Shown here one piece after another: positions 60,970-64,000 of a stretch of 64,000 nt of DNA; position 1 is the first letter of the stretch, and every line of letters begins with the position of its first letter. Origin of the DNA: CAWAND01 sp963783335 (GTDB taxonomy: Bacteria > Chloroflexota > Anaerolineae > Anaerolineales > E44-bin32); NCBI GenBank assembly GCA_963783335.1, contig CAWAND010000010.1, positions 992,001 through 1,056,000 on the forward strand. Reading direction: 5' to 3'. A program made the position numbers and the translations under genes. A model generated the notes under the pieces. It was not told where the DNA came from, did not search any database, and saw only the letters and a program-made list of their open reading frames with translations.

Positions 60970-61728
60970 ATGATGGTTGACAGGTCGTTCGATGCCGAAC
61001 CGCTTGACGTGAACTTGGCCACCGCAGATGAGCTTGCGCAGCTGCCTGGAGTGGGGCAAGCGCTGGCAGAAAGGATTGTCGCCGGCCGCCCGTACGGCCA
61101 AGTGGATGATTTGCGCCGAGTCAGCGGCCTGGGGGCTTCCACGCTGGAAGGATTTAAGGATCAGGTGAAGGCGACTGCACGCCCCTCTCCTCAGGAGCCG
61201 GCTCGTCGGAGGGCCTCCCCCTCAACGGCCGCAGCTCCAACCCCTACCTACTCCAAGCGCCAGGTGGCTGGCCTTCTCGCCATGAGCGTTATCTTGAGCA
61301 TCTTCCTTTCCATTGGCTTGACTCTGGCGACTCTGTTGGGTATCAACGGCACTCTGGACATCGGACGCAGCCGCGCGGTCCAGGATCTTCAGTCACAATC
61401 AGGGCAGCTGGCCAATCAGGCCCAGGTCCTCCAAGGCCGGCTGGATGCAGTTGACCAGCGCGTGCAGTCCCTGCAAGGGCTGACCGGGCGGATGTCTCAG
61501 GTGGAGACCCGAACCAGCGCCCTGGCCGATGAGGTTCAAGCAGCCAGAGCGGATGTGCAGCGTCTTAGTCAACAAGTCGACGACTTGGAGATGACCGCCC
61601 GTGGTCTGGAGCAGCGTCAAGCCCGTCAGGAATTGGTGTTCCAGGCCCTGGCCGACCTGTTGGCGCCTTGGGCCAGCACTTCAGCTCCGACAACAACACC
61701 CCCATCCACGCCGACCCCCGGCGGGTAG
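60970..61728 (+). CDS. Helix-hairpin-helix protein with membrane helix and coiled coil
   Basis: A 252-residue protein. Residues about 12-68 form a ComEA/PsbU-like helix-hairpin-helix pair (DVNLATADELAQLPGVGQALAERIV, YGQVDDLRRVSGLGASTLEGF), then a Pro/Ala linker, a membrane helix (VAGLLAMSVILSIFLSIGLTLATLLG), a long coiled coil (VQDLQSQSGQLANQAQVLQG and following) and a Thr/Pro tail. HhH modules bind DNA without sequence preference, but here the module is cytosolic. It leads a set of three similar membrane coiled-coil proteins. Function unknown. Confidence 0.75.
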   Translation: MMVDRSFDAEPLDVNLATADELAQLPGVGQALAERIVAGRPYGQVDDLRRVSGLGASTLEGFKDQVKATARPSPQEPARRRASPSTAAAPTPTYSKRQVAGLLAMSVILSIFLSIGLTLATLLGINGTLDIGRSRAVQDLQSQSGQLANQAQVLQGRLDAVDQRVQSLQGLTGRMSQVETRTSALADEVQAARADVQRLSQQVDDLEMTARGLEQRQARQELVFQALADLLAPWASTSAPTTTPPSTPTPGG

Positions 61729-61742
61729 GATTGAAGAGGTCA

Positions 61743-62531
61743 ATGATGACGGAAGCCAACGAGCAATCTCCAGTTCCCTCAGCCAGCGAAGAAGGTCCAT
61801 CATTTTGGAGACGTGCTCTGAGTGTCACCCTGCGAATTGTGTTGGTCATTCTGATCGGGGCCGGCCTGGGAGCTGGCGCCTATTGGGGCTTGCCGGCTGT
61901 CTATCGTGACTTCATCGCGCCGGTGCAGCAGAACACCCAGCAGCTCGAACAATCCCGGTCGGAGTTGGCAGATCTCCGCGCCGCGCAACGCGTTGCCAGC
62001 GCCACCCAACTGGCTCAGTTGGCGGATATTCAGGGAGAAATCGCAAAGCAGGGCGAAGATCTGAGCGCGCTCCAGGCCGACGTTGGGAGCCTGCAAGCCA
62101 GCCAGCCGACCCTTGCGGCTGGTGTGCGCTCGCTGGACAGACTGAACTCCGCCCTGGCTGATCTTCAGGGGGCAGCTACGCAGACGGCGGGACAAATCGA
62201 AGCCCTGGGTGTGGCCGCGAGCACACCCAACCCGACCGTCCAGGCCGTCGACCAACGTTTGGAGATCTTGAGGCTGATGCAGTTGGTGTCCCAAGCCAGG
62301 TTGTCATTGGCTGAGGGCAATCTGGGGCAGGCTGCCACGGACGTTGAAACGGCCAAGGCTGCCCTTTCGGATCTGATGGCCAGGTCTGGTGAAGACCGTC
62401 AGGCAGCCTTGCAGGATGTCGGCAAGCGACTCGATCTGGCGCAGCAGGAGGCCAAGGCCAATGCATCGGTTGCGGCCGATGATCTCGACATTGGCTGGCA
62501 ACTTCTGGTAGAACTAAGCCGTGCGCCTTAG
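61743..62531 (+). CDS. Membrane-anchored coiled-coil protein, HemX-like layout
   Basis: A 262-residue protein: acidic N-terminus of about 25 residues, membrane helix (LRIVLVILIGAGLGAGAYWGLPAVY), coiled coil (QQLEQSRSELADLRAAQRVASA, DRLNSALADLQGAATQTAGQIEAL), and a C-terminal helical region (LRLMQLVSQARLSLAEGNLGQAATDVETAKAAL, with the GN turn) as in HemX-like domains. A GAGG site precedes two possible ATGs, 61743 and 61746. Follows the HhH gene by 14 bases. No enzymatic motif; probably structural. Confidence 0.7.
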   Translation: MMTEANEQSPVPSASEEGPSFWRRALSVTLRIVLVILIGAGLGAGAYWGLPAVYRDFIAPVQQNTQQLEQSRSELADLRAAQRVASATQLAQLADIQGEIAKQGEDLSALQADVGSLQASQPTLAAGVRSLDRLNSALADLQGAATQTAGQIEALGVAASTPNPTVQAVDQRLEILRLMQLVSQARLSLAEGNLGQAATDVETAKAALSDLMARSGEDRQAALQDVGKRLDLAQQEAKANASVAADDLDIGWQLLVELSRAP

Positions 62532-62572
62532 TTCGACGCACCACCAAATTGAACATGGGAGGCATGCCATTC

Positions 62573-63226
62573 ATGAGTGAAGAAGAAAAGCCGGGCCAGG
62601 AAGACGTTCAGCCTGATCTGGAGACGCCCGTACAGCCCGCCGAAGAGATGCCCCAGCCCGCTCCTGATGAGGCGCCACCGGGCAGGTTGGCCCGTTGGGG
62701 CAGCACCTTTCTCCGTTGGGCGACTGCCCTGGGTGTCGCCTTGGCATTGGGGGTCGTATTGGTCTGGTTCTTGCGGGTGCGCCCCCAAACCCAGGAACTG
62801 CGCCTGCTAAGCCAGAACCTTCAAGAGACACAGCAGCAATTGAGCACGGCGCAAGCAGAGGCCGACAACCTCAGACCGCTCAAGGATGAAAACACCAATC
62901 TCCAAAATCAGATGGAACAATCAAAGAACCATCTGGCATTACTTTCGGTCCTGGTCGATTTGACATCGTCACAACTTGCTTTGGCAGAAGACAACCCTCT
63001 GGCTGCCCAGGCCGCGCTCAAGAACACCGACAGCAAGTTGGCAAGCATCCAATCCGGCATCGATTCGGGCCCGGCCAAGACCGTCAAGTCCATGCGCGAC
63101 CGTCTGGCTACTGCCCTGGACGAACTGAGTTCAAACGATCTGTTTGCTGCCAAGAGGGACCTGGAGGTCATCACGAACACACTGGTAGACCTGGAAAGCA
63201 CGCTCTTTTCGGCAGCCTCCCCCTAG
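62573..63226 (+). CDS. Membrane-anchored coiled-coil protein, paralogue-like to its neighbour
   Basis: A 217-residue protein with the same layout as the preceding gene: acidic Pro/Glu-rich start (EEEKPGQEDVQPDLE), membrane helix (WATALGVALALGVVLVWFLRV), coiled coil (LRLLSQNLQETQQQLSTAQAEADNLR) and a helical end (LVDLTSSQLALAEDNPLAAQAALKNTDSKL). GGAGG lies 10 bases before ATG 62573; earlier ATGs at 62555 and 62564 overlap or abut it. It closes the operon before a strong terminator. Function unknown. Confidence 0.72.
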   Translation: MSEEEKPGQEDVQPDLETPVQPAEEMPQPAPDEAPPGRLARWGSTFLRWATALGVALALGVVLVWFLRVRPQTQELRLLSQNLQETQQQLSTAQAEADNLRPLKDENTNLQNQMEQSKNHLALLSVLVDLTSSQLALAEDNPLAAQAALKNTDSKLASIQSGIDSGPAKTVKSMRDRLATALDELSSNDLFAAKRDLEVITNTLVDLESTLFSAASP

Positions 63227-63248
63227 GCAATACTGATTGAGAATGATC

Positions 63249-63283
63249 AGCGGGGCGCCATTTGGCGCCCCGCTTTGTTGTTT
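63249..63283 (+). terminator. Intrinsic terminator of the rhomboid/coiled-coil operon
   Basis: AGCGGGGCGCCA-TT-TGGCGCCCCGCT is a perfect 12-pair stem, followed by TTGTTGTTT. The next gene is convergent, so it may serve both strands. Confidence 0.9.
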
Positions 63284-63331
63284 GACTTGGGTCCGCTTAA
63301 CGGGTCTGGCCCCGCTCCCCAGGCAGCTCGA

Positions 63332-64000
63332 CTAGTTGGGCCGCGGCTGGAGCGTAACCTGGATGTCCATCTTCTGACCATCCCGCAAAACCGTCAAAGT
63401 GATCTGGTCCCCAGGGCTGGTTTCGTTGATCAGGTAGGAGAGCAGGTCGCTGAATTGGCGAACCGGTTGACCATCGATGGCCGTAATCAGGTCGCCGCCG
63501 CCCGTAAGGCCGGGCTGCTGGCAATCGCCAGCACCTTTCACGCCTGCTTGATCCGCGGGCCCGCCGGGTGTCACACAGGTGACGTAGGCGCCGGTCGCAT
63601 CCGATGGGAGACCCAATGCATTCAGTGTCTTGAGTGTCCAGAGTTGGTCGTCGAGGCTCTGAATCCCGACGTACGGATAGTCATAGTGGCCAGTCTGGAT
63701 CAGCACCGGAACGACGCGGCGGACGATATTGATCGGCACGGCGAAGCCGATGCCGGAATTGAGTGGGCTACCTACGGCGTTGGTTGAATCGGTGCGGATG
63801 GCGCGGTTGACCCCGATCACATCACCCTGCACATCGATCAACGGCCCACCGGAGTTGCCAGGATTGATGGCAGCATCCGTCTGGATAATGTCTCCGGCGG
63901 TGAAGGGTGTCCCACCAGGGGCGGCGTGTTCCGATTCAAGTGTTCGACCCAACGCCGAGACCACACCGACCGTCATCGTGCCAGACAGCCCGAAGGGGTT
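63332..64000 (-). CDS. HtrA/DegP-type serine protease, C-terminal part
   Basis: The right window edge cuts the 5' end; 222 residues are visible. NPFGLSGTMTVGVVSALGR and DIIQTDAAINPGNSGGPLIDVQGDVIGVNRA carry the catalytic serine (GNSGGPL); GIGFAVPINIVRRVVPVLIQTGHYDYPYVGI closes the protease domain. A PDZ domain follows (about 120-215: TGAYVTCVTPGGPADQAGVKGAGD, GGGDLITAIDGQPVRQFSDLLSYLI, ITLTVLRDGQKMDIQVTL). The His and Asp lie beyond the window. Envelope quality-control protease, probably membrane-anchored. Confidence 0.93.
   Translation of the reverse strand, partial: NPFGLSGTMTVGVVSALGRTLESEHAAPGGTPFTAGDIIQTDAAINPGNSGGPLIDVQGDVIGVNRAIRTDSTNAVGSPLNSGIGFAVPINIVRRVVPVLIQTGHYDYPYVGIQSLDDQLWTLKTLNALGLPSDATGAYVTCVTPGGPADQAGVKGAGDCQQPGLTGGGDLITAIDGQPVRQFSDLLSYLINETSPGDQITLTVLRDGQKMDIQVTLQPRPN

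Overview
The window is a GC-rich chromosomal segment with about 50 genes. It contains no rRNA, no tRNA I could find, no CRISPR array and no insertion sequence. The gene content suggests a Chloroflexota (Anaerolineae-like) bacterium: ADP-forming acetyl-CoA synthetase, GAF-rich histidine kinases, a DUF2652/SRPBCC protein, a BMP-family lipoprotein with a full nucleoside-type ABC transporter, and a transmembrane Ser/Thr kinase. The assignment is inference from family composition and was not tested.

Layout. 1-2738 (minus): partial membrane protein, glycosyltransferase-39-like protein, class V aminotransferase. 3024-8266 (plus): a yvl-like envelope-stress operon (DUF2089 regulator, DUF4097 protein, GNAT, MFS exporter, two SHOCT-like proteins, holin-4-like protein) ending in a terminator. 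8390-15025 (plus): dehydrogenase-like protein, hybrid histidine kinase, degenerate metallo-beta-lactamase protein, asparaginase, rsmG. 15022-18537 (minus): recF, def and a cyclic-nucleotide-binding/PH-domain membrane protein. 18617-26550 (plus): ftsK, then a nucleoside-type ABC importer. 26844-30601 (minus): murJ, C39 peptidase/TPR protein, ECF S component. 30766-31287 (plus): an ArsR-type sensor followed by its own operator copy and a 15-residue cysteine-rich peptide gene. 31317-34530 (minus): Ser/Thr kinase and mutM. 34579-38847: LysM protein, second aminotransferase (minus), GGDEF protein, XRE-type protein. 39324-43306 (minus): DUF2652 protein and aconitase. 43382-46315 (plus): four-GAF histidine kinase. 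46312-52637 (minus): Pta-regulatory-like protein, ADP-forming acetyl-CoA synthetase, rnhB, glycosyltransferase 2, NERD-like protein, zinc-phospholipase-C-like protein. 52713-56702 (plus): NfeD, FHA protein, methylglyoxal synthase operon. 56735-60016 (minus): methyltransferase-like membrane protein and clpB. 60232-63226 (plus): rhomboid protease and three membrane-anchored coiled-coil proteins. 63332-64000 (minus): HtrA-type protease, cut by the window edge.

Regulation. Several genes have a -10 box only 6-9 bases before the start codon, so leaderless mRNAs look common. Extended -10 boxes (TGCTATAAT-like) recur. Five TGTGA-N6-TCACA palindromes sit in intergenic gaps and suggest a CRP/FNR-family regulon.

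The most original item is the small locus at 30728-31287. An ArsR/SmtB-type regulator and a tiny gene for MGGSCCDCGDGGCGC share a tandem CATCGATG operator. The tiny gene has a near-ideal ribosome binding site and its own hairpin terminator, and it looks like a metal-inducible metallopeptide.

Caution: at least five genes carry a single-base frameshift (GNAT, histidine kinase, Ser/Thr kinase, aconitase, NERD-like), mutM has an in-frame TAG, and the GT39 gene lacks a good start. The number of lesions in otherwise intact genes points to residual sequence errors as much as to real pseudogenes.
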